Below are positions 41,731 to 53,001 of a stretch of DNA of 64,000 nt, piece after piece; the stretch's first letter is position 1; every line of letters starts with the position of its first letter. The notes beneath the pieces are model-generated. The model saw nothing but the letters and a program-made list of their open reading frames with translations, did not search any database and was not told the DNA's origin. Where the stretch lies: assembly GCA_016271365.2 (NCBI GenBank), contig CM028132.1, positions 588,325,001 to 588,389,000 on the forward strand, read 5' to 3'. The position numbers were made by a program, and so were the translations under genes. The stretch comes from Neoceratodus forsteri (Eukaryota > Chordata > Ceratodontiformes > Ceratodontidae).

Positions 41731-44113
41731 CACCAGTGCATGCTAATTACTGAAGGAGCCTATAAGGTATCACAGGAGATGGGGCTTTGTCTGGGGGCTT
41801 GGCTGAATGACACCTGGATGGGCAGGTAAGTTAGGAGGGAGCCGCCCACTGGGGTGGGGGGGGACAGGAAGGTAGGAGTTCCCAGGGGAAAAGTGAGTTG
41901 TGACCAGGGGGAGGAGCATAGCCCATAAAAGGGGCTGCACTGGAGGGGTTCTCCCTCATTCTCTTACACCTTAGGCTAGAACCCACCCGAACCTCATTCT
42001 CTTAAAAGCAGGGGGGTAACTTGTGGGAGGGGGAATAGGGAACTTGCTGTCCTGCTAGGGAGGTCACCTTAGGGTTCAAGAAATAATTTTCTGTTTTTTT
42101 TCCCCACAGGGTTTTCTGTTTTACCTTCTCCAGCAATTAGGCGGGGGCTGAAAGCAGACAAAGGCTAGAATAGGGCATCTAGTCATGTTGATATGTAAGT
42201 GGTGGCTTGGTAGTCTTGGAAGGTTTGCATGGGGGACAGGGGATCATGAGTCTTGACCAGCCAGTTCTTCCTGAGGCTGACAGGAAGTTAGGGCCGAATG
42301 GCTGGAGTTCCCTCCCTGCAAAGGGTTGGCAGTCAGAATGGCAGCCTCCTCAGACATTTGCCCGCTGCATGGTGGGTCCTCCGGTGGGGAGGACAAGGCC
42401 ACAGCCAGTCAGGAGAGCCATCCCTCATGCCCTGGAGGTGGTGCCCTTGCAAGGCCGTGTGATTGGTGGTATCAACCGCCAATAATTTGTAACAGATCTA
42501 TTTGATTGAAAAGTACCATCCAAGACTACCTTGCTGCACACATCACACTGGTTAGACTGTACCTGTTAATAACTGATTAATAAATACATTGCTGTGGCCA
42601 TTTTCTCCAAAGCTCGTTGTTCTCTCAGTCTGTACAGGAGAACAAAGGCATGTGCCCTATAAGACAATTGCAACACTAATAGGATTTTGTAATGGTAGTG
42701 CTGGTCTACTGAAAGTAGGTTTGTTACCTAAACTGTTTTTATTCAAAAACAAACTGTCCTCTATCAGTAGGTTCAGTGTTTGGTTTTCTGAGCTCACTGC
42801 AGGGAGAGAGACACCATGTACTAATGGAGTCTGCTTTCTTTTCCATGCAGCATGCTGCCTGCTTCTCTAGAAGCTCAGGGGAAGAAAGAGGAAGAGTGGG
42901 TACTGTAAGCTTGCTTTTATCTTGCTTCATATCATTTTACATTGGTTTTGTTTGTCCCTTTTTCTACTTTCTCATTTTCCTTTTCCTTACTTTGTTTTGG
43001 TTTGCTCCCTTTTTATTTTCTCTACACCTGTTGGAGATTTTGTGCTGGCATTAATTTAACAAGAATGTGCATGCTTTATTTTACAAACAGTGCAAGCCTT
43101 TACATTTTTAAAGTGATTCTTATGAGCCAGAACTTAAGCAATGCTTCTAGCACTATTGCAAGGAAGGGGAAGCAGGGAGTGGAGGCCACCTTAGGAGAAA
43201 GTGTGCCTCAGCAAACACAGGAGGGCTTCATTTTAATGAAATAGCCTAGGAGGAGCTTTTACTTTGAAACATAGCTCTGCAAGGCTTTTTCTTTTTCAAA
43301 CAAAACACCCAAGGAATGGGTTCCAGCAGACTCTCTTGCTGCAAACTTGCCTCCATTCAGTAGTGCTTTCTACCATCAGGCAGGATTGCACCCGGAGCTT
43401 AAACTTTAATTCTTAAAACAGTCTCTGCATTTGAGTCTCTCAGGGAGACTCCCACGTCTGCCTGCAGGGCAGACTTCCAAGGCACAGCATGGGGGGCTTA
43501 CCAGAAGTAACTATGAAGAAGTAAAGATGAAACAGAAGAAAGAAGAGAGGAGATAATGTAAGGATATGAGGGTTTGGGGGGAGAAGAAGTGTCAGATCTG
43601 TAGAGGGACCAGTTCTGAGATCTGCCAGAAAACAGAAATGCAGTCATAACAGACTTTTGCCAAATAGGACAGGGCAGAAAATAATAGAATAGACATGATT
43701 TTTAAAAGGCTGAAAATCACTAAAATGGAGGGATGGGTTACTAACATTCCCATGCCTAGTTGGATGGGGGCCCTGACCCTGTCACATACACCCCTATTTA
43801 GGAGCGAACCTGTTCTGCCAGGACAGGCTTCTCTATCTAAGAAATCCTCTCCCTGATTAAAAAGTAATGGAGTTCTCACCCACCCTTCTTCAAGAACCCC
43901 ACCCTAGATCCCTTTTAAAACTATATCATTTACTAAAAGTATAAAGGCATTATTCTTTGCACTAAAAATTCCCTGGGGTCTCCATTACCGACACTGTACT
44001 GTTACAATATTTCCATACAATTATAACATGTCAGTACAGTCAATACAATACATTATACTCGGTACCATCATTTATTTTCAGTCTCTATCCATGCCCTGTA
44101 TCTGAACAGGAAA
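41731..44113. other. Unclassified stretch
   Basis: The sequence is mixed G-rich and pyrimidine-rich. The ORFs here have no recognised product and no terminal repeats were seen. Confidence 0.4.
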
Positions 44114-44658
44114 TGGTAGTTTACTCACCTGGTAAAGGTGATTATAGGAGCACCTTCTTACAGCACTCCGAGTCTCAACACATGGGATATAAGCGCTCTT
44201 CTCATAGGCTGATGCACAAAAGGAAACCCAAATTTGAAATCCAATCCTTCTCCTCCCTTGTAGCTCCCAGAATCCCCAGTATGAAATCTTCCAGAGCTTA
44301 TGCTACTCCTGAAAATATAATATAAAAAATCCAACCATACAGGACCCTCAGTCACCCCTGTAGGGAAGCTGGCGGGTAGGGAAACACAACACAGTTTAAA
44401 GTTATGCAAAGGGCAATTATTCACTTTCCATTGTATTCCAATCAACATGGCAACATGTTCTACTGTTACTGGCAGTGCAGGACTGAACGTCTGCTGCTCT
44501 ACATTTACTGATCGGTATTGCACATACATTCTTTAATATACAATCCCTTATTCTATTATTCAGTTTATTGCTTGTTATGTTCCTCCTCAATGGGTGGGAT
44601 ATGGAGTGCTGTAAGAAGGTGCTCCTATAATCACCTTTACCAGGTGAGTAAACTACCA
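44114..44658. mobile_element. DNA element with ~58-bp terminal inverted repeats
   Basis: The left end, AATGGTAGTTTACTCACCTG through GCACCTTCTTACAGCACTCC (44114-44169), is repeated inverted at 44604-44659 almost without change. The 545-bp interior has no transposase. Directly to the right (44660-44720) begins a partial copy of the same family (ATCTATCGCACCTTCTTACA, GTACTCCGAGTCTCAACACA). Confidence 0.85.
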
Positions 44659-44720
44659 TTATCTATCGCACCTTCTTACAGTACTCCGAGTCTCAACACA
44701 TGGGTGATTATATAGCAGTA

Positions 44721-47700
44721 TTGGACTTGTCTTGGGAGGGAGGAGGAATATAACTCAAAGCTGTCTGGAGAACCTTGCAACCAAACTCCAAGTTTCCTGT
44801 TAGTCTGGCATCCAACCAATATTACACACCAGTGTCATTATAAGTTTTGTTAGTGAGCTCCCGACTGGCTTGGATCAGTGTATCCGTCACCTTACCGGAT
44901 ACCCTTAAGTTCAACAGTGTAGCCTTCTGAATGGTCATGCTGGCAGTTTCAGTGGTCGGGGGTCTACGTGTCAGATTGGCCCCTGGAGGTCTCAATCGGA
45001 GTTGTCTACAGAAGAGTATTGAACTGTGGTCACTGGTGAGAGAGCTTTATATGAACACTGTAGACACTACAATAGGGGCTGAACTGAGAAACTTACTGAA
45101 CCGCATTGAAATGCATAAAACTAATGAATTGTAGCCTCTGGCCAAGAATGACTGTGTTAACAGTGTCTTCTGTACTTGTTCTGCATGTCATACCTGGATT
45201 TAATGTTATGAAGATTCCCTGTCCCTTTCTCCATGATCTGGATTAATTAAGTGATGTGGAGGAGGAGGGTGTCACTCCTAGGAGCCGCTGCAGTGGGGGC
45301 TCCAGGAGGTCAATGGCCATGGCTGACAGTGGGTTACCCAGTGGATTGATCACTTCTTTACACCCTGCTGAAAGTACTAAAGGCACATATCTAGTGTTTT
45401 AGTCGCTAGTGGTGTGTGTGTATGTGCCGTCATATGGTACACGATACTCACTACATCAAAGCTGGTTGGGAGACTGCCCCTGGTCTGTGTGTTGCCCTGA
45501 ATGACCCTCCAAATCCAGCACTGCACCCTGGTGTAAGGGGTGGGTGTGACGGTTCCCATAAATCTGGCTATACATCTAGGCAGATTGATCAACCTATATA
45601 TGGGTAGGTGTCTTTACCTATAAATACAGTATGCATGGATGCCTGGGTAGGAATCTATCTACCAGCACATATGGTAAGTCAATAGAGGTTGAATACACCA
45701 CACATTTCCATCTTGAAAATGTCTGTGGGTCCATGAAATGGAATTTCAGCACCTTCTACCTTAGGAGACCTATATTGCATTAAAACACACCAATTACCTA
45801 CTTTCCATGACTGTTTGTTTGTGCAGCTGAGACGGCTGCAAAAGTACTGTTAACAATAGTATCTAGGGCATGCGTTTTAGCTGGCCTGAGTGAAAATACG
45901 GCTATGCTCAGGGTTTTCATCCCCTTATGGCTTCTGCACTGTAGCCTGCTTATTTGATGATTGTAATTGAGTCCATACGCTGCATTTGGCAGGGTTGTAT
46001 TGGACAAAAGTTGCCGTGTAGGGGTGTATTGTATGTGTTCCCTTTTAGTCTTCTTTTGTCAAAAATGTAGCCAGACCCCATAGTGGTAAATATGGGGAGA
46101 TGTTGTGTCTCCCTTAATTGGGCTTCTAAGTTCTGTTCCTCTTGCCTCTTTTTCTTCCTTGGCCTACCACTGAATACCTGTTAGGCCTCTGATACAGGTA
46201 AGGAGGATGACGGCTGATGGGGGGGTCAACCTGGATTGGGATTGCCAACCTCTGTCCCTAAACTCAGTGGCTCTAAGTAGTAATCAGTGATTTTAATGTG
46301 GCTCCTGCTTCTGAGAGTCCCCCTTGTCTGAGGGTGAGCTTAGGACCACACCCCTTTGTTTCTGTAAGTCTGTAAGGGATGTCAACTGCTAGGGCAGTCA
46401 CGGGGGGGCAGTGGTAGCACCCCTAGGTGAAAGATGGCTAGAACAAAATAGGCAATGATGTTTTGGGGTATGCCCTGTGAACAGAGCAGGGACAAACTCA
46501 GCTACGCTGGGAGGAAGATGTAAAAAGCAGCCCAGGCACAACCCCACCAGCTGACAAAGAGATGGTGCTGACAGATAGTTATTGATTACACTGGAGCCAG
46601 GCTGCATTCAGGGAGGAACCAATGTCAATGGAGTGGAACTGCCACAACTCGATCAAAGTTGTTTCTCGGGGACCCTCAGTCAGAATAAGTTTTGCAGCTC
46701 TCGCCTTATGGATAAACCTGACAGAATGGCCCTTTGCCATGGGGCATAGTATGCTAAGGAAAAATATGGTCCCCAGAGTGTATTTTTTAAAACATCCAAA
46801 CCCTCCTGCTTCTAGATGCCATTGTTATTTTCTGAAGATATTTAAGCTGCCTTGGACATCAATTGAGTCAGATTGTGACTTACTGGGTGGCCATAGCACT
46901 GTGACAATCATTATATCCAAAGGACACCCTGAGGATATCAGTCAGGCTTCAGTATTGGCATAAACTGGCTTACTGCTGTAGCAGAATTGAAAGCAGAGTA
47001 AAATTAATAGCCCTTGCAATGAATCACTGCATAGCCAGCCTTTTCTTATTAAGGGTACTATCCCCTTCAAAAATGCTCTTTGTATGCTTAACTTCCCCCC
47101 CCCCCAGCAGCAGAATGAGGTAAACTTTGGGGGGTATGAATTCCATAGGGAATGGCACAATAAACCTAAATAAGTACCTTAATACACAGTTCTAGCTGGC
47201 CCTGGTGCCACACTGGCTAGGTTAGTTTAATACACAAAACTAGTTCGTAGCTCCAGTCGAGAGTACCCTAGGGCTTGAAACATCAGTGAATTAAGGCAAA
47301 AGGAGACAATTCAAAACAAGAAGTTAGCACCATGTGCTTCCTCTGCAGACTGTTAATTCCCTAGAAGCCAAATAGTAGGAAATAAAAAGGCACTGTTAAG
47401 AAACAAAGCTGCAGGCTGTTATTTCCCTAGAAGTCAAAGAAAGGGCTTAAAAGGCACTGTTATACAGCAGAAATGGGGATTATCATTGCTGAATATTTGC
47501 CTCTTGTGCTCTGCAGGGCGTCACTGGGCTAAAAAAAGAACCCTCAGGTATGGTGCTCCAATGGGGATCTCATCTCTATAAGAAGTGTGGCTTGGATGCG
47601 GGTGCCATTAAGTGAATTAGCGAACAGCGCCACCATCTTGGAAAGGGAATCTCTCCCTTAAGTCTCACTACCAGGTCCCGCGAGGTTTCAGCCGCTCATC

Positions 47701-48409
47701 TCGTGGCATTCCTAGCCAAAATGGCGAAGTCTGGAAGCGAAGGGAAGAGGGTTGCACCCCATGGAGATGGCATGGAGCAGAGCCCTATGGCTCGAATAGC
47801 GGGATGCTGGCAGTTGGCAGCACAAGAAGTGACCAAATGCTGAGGGAGCAGTCTGGGGACTTGCAGAGACTTGCCTGGGGAGTGGAAGCCGACAGGTTCA
47901 TTAGGCCAGATGACCGCTGAAAGAGCAAGCAGAGGTAGCTACAGGGGGATCCCAAAGGCGGTCGCAGTTGAACAAGGTAAACCGTGACCCCCAGGGTAGC
48001 CAGTGCACCTTCCATGAGCTGCAAAGTGCAGCATTGGACACTTCCCTTGTCGGCTGAATGAGATAAGCCAACAAGGGGGTCTCTCAGTCTTTGTTAGGTG
48101 TGCAGAGCTTCCTACCTCTCCTCGGCTGAATGAGGTAAACTGAGGGGGGAGGACTATGCAAATGGCCACTGTGAGGCACAAAATTGCTGGTAGGAGTAAA
48201 AACACTAGTGCAGCTTTACTGAATTGTTTGAAATGCATCTCCATGCTGAGGCTTGTGCCATGGAGACTATCCTGCTCTAGCATTGCTTTAAAAAAACAGT
48301 CTTTTTCTCAGAAAATGGCACTATTTCTTTAAAGGCTAGCCCTTGTTGTAGGCATTCACAAAATATTTTTGTTTGGGATTTAAAATTAATACTGTATCTT
48401 ACCTTAAGC
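44721..48409. other. Unclassified stretch
   Basis: No ORF with a recognised product and no element ends were seen. At about 48050-48150 CTCGGCTGAATGAG(A/G)TAA occurs twice in a short tandem duplication. Positions 47095-47105 are a C run. Confidence 0.4.
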
Positions 48410-48604
48410 TTGGCACAGAGCCAGATGAAAATGTGACCAGCCTGGGAAGATGCACAAAGAAAAGCTGGGGATTCTGGAAGCTACAAGGGAGAAGAAGGAT
48501 TGGATTTCAAATTTGGGATTACTTTTGTGCATCAGCCTATGAAAAGAGCACTTATAACCCATGTGTTGAGACTCGGAGTGCTGTAAGAAGGTATGATAGA
48601 TAAT
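48410..48604 (-). mobile_element. Partial copy of the 44.1-kb TIR element
   Basis: On the minus strand ACCTTCTTACAGCACTCCGA, GTCTCAACACATGGGTTATAAG and GGCTGATGCACAAAAG match 44151-44300 at roughly 85-90%, and the match extends to CCCAGAATCCCCAG-type sequence. The outer ~40 bp of the terminal repeat is absent and ATCTATCAT takes its place, as in the partial copy at 44660. Confidence 0.85.
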
Positions 48605-48639
48605 TTGCATTTAAGTGCATTTTTCCAGATCAATGAATA

Positions 48640-50778
48640 ACATCAAAATGATATGGTTATAATGCCAAATACCATCTAGTGATGCATGCATTCTTATCCT
48701 TCATCTGGTGAAGCCAGCAAAGAGTGTTATGGTCAGCAATCAATATGAATTTGGCACCTAAAAATTAATATTTTAGTGCCTCTATAGCCCACTTAGCAGC
48801 TAGGCGTTCTTTTTCTGTTTTCTTTCTCTATCATGCAACTTGTGACTTATGTAAAGAATTTGGTGTTCTCCCCATCAAATATCTGACTCAAAAGAGGTGC
48901 CAATACCTTACTCCGAAACATCTGCATGTACCAAGAATGTTTTCTTGAAATCTGGGCTTCTTAAAGCAGGAGCTGCAGATAATGTGACTTTGATAGATAA
49001 TTAAAGCAATTTCACATGTTTCTGACCATTTAACTTTGTTGAGGTTTCTTTTCTTAGTGAATTTGGTCAGGGATGCAGCTATCTCAGTGAATTGAGGAAC
49101 AAATCATTGGTAATAGTCAGCCAATCCCAAAAATTACCACACGTTTTTTGGTCTGGGGCCATTGGTAATTTGCTACAGCCTCCATTTCTGAAATTTATGG
49201 CTTTACCATGATGTCACCCAAGATGAATCCTAGGTACCAAGTCTCTTGCATAGCCAGAGCACATTTCTTAGGGTTAATAGTCACCCCTGCCAGCTTGCTA
49301 GCACCAATGACATTTTTCAAATGCTGGATGATGCTTTTCTAGTCTGCGTTAAAGATCACCACATCATCCAGGTATGCTGAGCAGTAACTAGAATGAGGGG
49401 CTAGGATTTGGTACATGTACCTCTTGAAAGTAGCTTGCGCTCCATGTAGACCTAAATGCATTGTGGTAAATTAAAAGAACCTGATGGGTGTGGCAAATGC
49501 AGGTTTGTCCACTGAAGATTTTTCCCAGAGGAATTTGCCAGTAACTTTTGGTTTGGTCCAGCATGTGGATGTATCGTTCACCCTCTAACCTACCAACCAA
49601 GTCATCAATACATGACGTTGGATACCCATCCAATTCAGAGACCTTGTTCAGCTTTCTAAAATCAATGCACAAATGTAACCCACCTTCTTGTTTTATCTAC
49701 AGCTACAGTTATTGAAGATCAAGCACTATTGAACAGTTCTATGATTCCTAGCAGTTTCGTCTTTCCAGTATGCCATTGCTTCAGCAAAAATATTACAGCG
49801 ATCGATCGTTTACAGCAACAAAATGACAAGTCGCTGTGGGTCACTGTATTGGTCACACTACAGTGGCAGGACCCCCAGTACAGTTTCTCCAGGTCTTGCG
49901 CCCCCTCTCCAAAACATCTCCACCATGGAGGTGATTATAATAACATATGGGAGTGCAGGGGGTGAAGCCTCCAGCAGAAAACACACTTGTGTTCCCGATG
50001 GCACAATGTGGACTACGATCACAGTCGATATTTGTGCCATCACTGTAAAGCCAGTTGGAACCCATTTTTTCCACCTCCTTGACAATGTCACCTCTTAACC
50101 GCTCAGTCAAACAATATGGTTTTAGTCTTATTGGGCTGACATTTTTCACAACAATGCTGTGCTCTATTCCTTTGACACAACCAGGCACAGAAGTAAAGGA
50201 CTGCCCAAAGCCTTCTGCTATGTTCTTAATATTGGTGTTTTGTTCTGGAGTCAAGGAGGGGTTAGCAGTTACCTCATGGTAGTCAGTGTTTTGTTCACTG
50301 CATTGGTATACAATATCCAAATCACTTTCTCACTCAAGCAATACCAGTATTATACATTTTGCTTCTGGCTTCTCAGCCCATTTTTTCAAAAGATTTACGT
50401 GATAAATCTTAATAGGTCTCATTCTATAGATTTACATGATTAATCTTAATAGGTCTCATTCTATAGATTTACGTGATAAATCTTAATAGGTCTCATTCTA
50501 CAGATTTACACAATGAATCTTAATAGGTCTCATTCTAGCAGGAGTCTCAGCTTCATAACTAACATCCTCTGTTTGTTTTAAAAATTATAGGAACCTTGAC
50601 ATTTCATTAAAAGCTTGTTTGCACTGCTTGGAGATGGCAATAAAACCTTGTCCCCAGTTTCAACATTTTTCTGAGCTACACTATGGCGATAGTGTTTTTG
50701 TTTTTTACACTGGGCCTCTTGCTGATTGCTATGGACCATCTCAATGTAGTTGGCCAATTTCTTCCCTAAGGAAAGCAT
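48640..50778 (-). pseudogene. Gmr1-like pol remnant: IN C-terminus, RT, RNase H
   Basis: Integrase end: KHYRHSVAQKNVETGDKVLL and NKLLMKCQGSYNF (50578-50700), then YEAETPARMRPIKI and IYHVNLLKKW at about 50.38-50.56 kb. RT side: LTPEQNTNIKNIAEGFGQSF and PIRLKPYCLTERLRGDIVKE (50.05-50.25 kb), frameshifts, then MCIDFRKLNKVSELDGYPTS (49672 down), MLDQTKSYWQIPLGK, and an intact active-site box YLDD (49363-49374). RNase H: LVHADVSE-like (about 48.95 kb) and ILIADHNTLCWLHQMKDK (about 48.70 kb). The frame is broken by many shifts and by a 37-bp tandem repeat at the integrase-RT junction. Confidence 0.85.
50391..50536 (-). repeat. 37-bp tandem repeat, four units, at the IN-RT junction
   Basis: AATAGGTCTCATTCTA starts at 50411, 50448, 50485 and 50522, so the period is exactly 37. 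On the minus strand each unit spells the conserved motif RMRPIKIYHVNL of the integrase end. Because 37 is not a multiple of three, the amplification itself destroys the frame. Confidence 0.95.
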
Positions 50779-50885
50779 AAGCAGTGAAAACTCAGAAATC
50801 CACCACTCATCACCTGTATTAAAAAGACACAGCTCTCAGAAACAACAATAAAGAAGCCAACTTTATTAGAGTGCAAAAAGACTGA

Positions 50886-50936
50886 AACATGCCTTGATGC
50901 ATTTTGGATAAAAAATCCTTTATCAAAAGGCATGTT
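50886..50936 (-). ncRNA. Hammerhead-ribozyme-like motif at PLE 3' end
   Basis: On the minus strand: AACATGCCTT, TTGATAA, a GGAT/ATCC hairpin, AAAA, TGCA, TC, AAGGCATGTT. The outer 10-mers are perfectly complementary (stem I). TTGATAA stands where CUGAUGA is expected, AAAA for GAAA, UGCA can be a minimal stem III, and UC is the cleavage dinucleotide. This is the type I layout known from PLE hammerheads. The core has three changes, so activity is doubtful. A TAATAAAG signal follows. Confidence 0.65.
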
Positions 50937-51489
50937 TGAACTGTTGAATCACAGACCTTAAATGCATGCAAAATGACGTCATAACACAATACGGCTGAAG
51001 CAATCATGATTCAACAAATTAATGGAGACATAACATACGTGCAGATTTAACAAGTTAAAATGACTTTCATTATTAACTACAGTACATTTCCCCATTACCA
51101 ACATTAAAAAAACCCACAAAAATAAGTACTTCTCTCATTTAATATGTTGCTACCTTTAATAATTCTAATAGGTGCTAGCTGTAAAAAGCTTATAAAATTA
51201 ATTTAGAAGTCTCTATTAATTTAAATTTTTCAAGCTGTGTTCAGCATTTAATCCAAATGGCAGTCAAACTGAAACCCATCTCATTTTAAAGGGAGTCCAC
51301 ATCATATGTACTGTAGTGAGTTATATCAAAAAGCCCATTCAAACCTGGTCTCATATGTGCTCCTAGAGTGTAAATCCAGAAACTCTCGTGTTTTAAAAGT
51401 AGCCCATCAAAGTTTCCCCATCTTATTTTTTTTTTATTTTTGCTCACTGTATTGCCCAAAAAGTAAAACTATGTTCTTCACCTTTTTCA

Positions 51490-52179
51490 TTACGTGAAAT
51501 ATGTAGAGCAGTGGCATATTTAATATCTTTGTTTTGTATTGGTCTACTGTGCTCAGCTACCCTAGTTTTAAATACTTATTTAGTTTTTCCAAAGTAAAAA
51601 AACCTACATTGGCAAGTTGCTGCATAAATCACTCCTGTGCTTTCACAATTTATGAATTGTCTAATTTCAAAATTCTTTCCAGTATCCCTAGCAGAGATGT
51701 TTTTGCATTGAGACATTTATTGCACTTAAAACACCCTTTCTTTTTTATTTTGAAGCCATGTAGAAGTAGCTCTTTTTTTTTGTCTGCTGTGGATCAAATG
51801 ATCTCTCAAAGTAGATTCTCTTCTCTAAGTCATACGGGGGTGGGGGTTGGGGGCATGTCCTGCAGACCTATGTCTCCTCTCAGTATATGCCAATTTTTCT
51901 TGATGATGGACTCAATACCTGAAGCATGAGCAGAAAAAGTTGTAACAAATTTTAATCTGTCCTGTCTACATGCATCCCGTTTCTTAGCCATCAATAAATC
52001 TAGCTGTTGGTTTGCCTAACCTCTGTGTATGAATCCCCTAATGATTTTTCACTGTAACCCTGTTCTTTAAAGCTGTTGGTCAACTCCTGAGAGGCATTTT
52101 CAAAACTTGATTGCTACTACTGTTTCTTCTTAGCCTCAATACTGTCCCTTAGGGATATTATTAACCACATATCTAGGAT
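51490..52179 (-). pseudogene. PLE RT end, Cys-rich linker and GIY-YIG endonuclease
   Basis: Right after the L2-F insertion the minus strand gives PRYVVNNIPKGQY and, one shift later, FENASQELTNSFKEQGYSEK (52.05-52.15 kb), the PLE thumb region. Then come ESIIKKNWHILRG, STLRDHLIHSRQKK and KGCFKCNKCLNAKT (the C-x2-C linker, about 51.72 kb). The endonuclease follows: FINCESTGVIYAATCQCRFF and YFGKTK (the GIY and YIG positions here are VIY and YFG), a TAA, and RVAEHSRPIQNKDI with the conserved R and EH. GIY-YIG cleaves the target to prime reverse transcription. A stop and two frameshifts interrupt this copy. Confidence 0.9.
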
Positions 52180-53001
52180 CTATTTATTTATTTATTGGTT
52201 GATTGATTGATTGATTGATTGAAGTCTTGGAATTACAACCCTTTAAGTCAAAAACTCTTTTGCAAAGGCTCCACGATATATTTACAAACAGACAGGTTCC
52301 AAAAAAATTACAGGAGATTAATACAGTACATTATACATAGGATACGATTATACTAATAATACAGTACATTATACATAAGTGCATCATAAATGAGGGTGGA
52401 GTGTATGGCAAAGAAAACATGGTGAGTAGATTTAAAACAGACAGGATACAAAATATTACAGGAAACTAATACAGTACATAATACATAGGATAAGAGTATA
52501 CAAGTAATGCAGTGCATTATACATAAGTGCAGCATAATGGAGAGTGGAGCACATGATAATGAAACAAACATGGTGCAGGCAGTGCTAGCTAACTGAGTAA
52601 ACAGACAGAAAATTAAAGAAAAGAAAGGGAGACCAGAAGGAAGTCCGTTAAGGAGAGCTGTGAGACAGCTTGGGGGGGTAGGGAGAAAAATTGAGTAGAG
52701 GGGTTTAAGGTGTAGAGAAGAAGGAATAGGAAAGAGTGCAGGTAAAGGATGAATAAAGGGCAGAAGGGGAACAGAGGGGAGAGGGAGAAATTAGACCAAG
52801 ATAAGGTGTGGAGGAACAGGGGGAAATTGAGGGACAAGCCATGAACAGTCCTAGACTGACCAGTAAAAGCTAGGAGCAGTCACAACTATTCACAGAGAGT
52901 AGGTGCTGGTGAAGTTTAGTTTTAAAGGGGCCCAATTTAACTGTAGAGGAAACCAGAGGAGGCAGGCCATTGAGCAGGACAGGGGCCCTGTGAAAGAACG
53001 C

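Larger units (their letters stand above)
48605..50820 (-). mobile_element. Ty3/gypsy fragment with integrase before RT (Gmr1-like)
   Basis: On the minus strand the integrase C-terminal domain (50778-50400) is followed within about 100 bp by the region preceding RT (50320), then RT and RNase H to about 48640. The integrase-RT order, opposite to normal Ty3/gypsy, is the hallmark of the Gmr1-like group described in deuterostomes. No LTRs, gag or integrase core are visible. One end abuts the PLE 3' end, the other the TIR-element fragment. Confidence 0.8.

Noticed and set aside
47700..47850. ATGGCGAAGTCTGG as the start of a gene
   Set aside because: The frame ends after about 40 codons with no recognised domain and no splice donor that I can defend.
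51534..51929. Plus-strand ORF of 131 codons
   Set aside because: It is the antisense of the PLE Cys-rich linker and GIY-YIG region.
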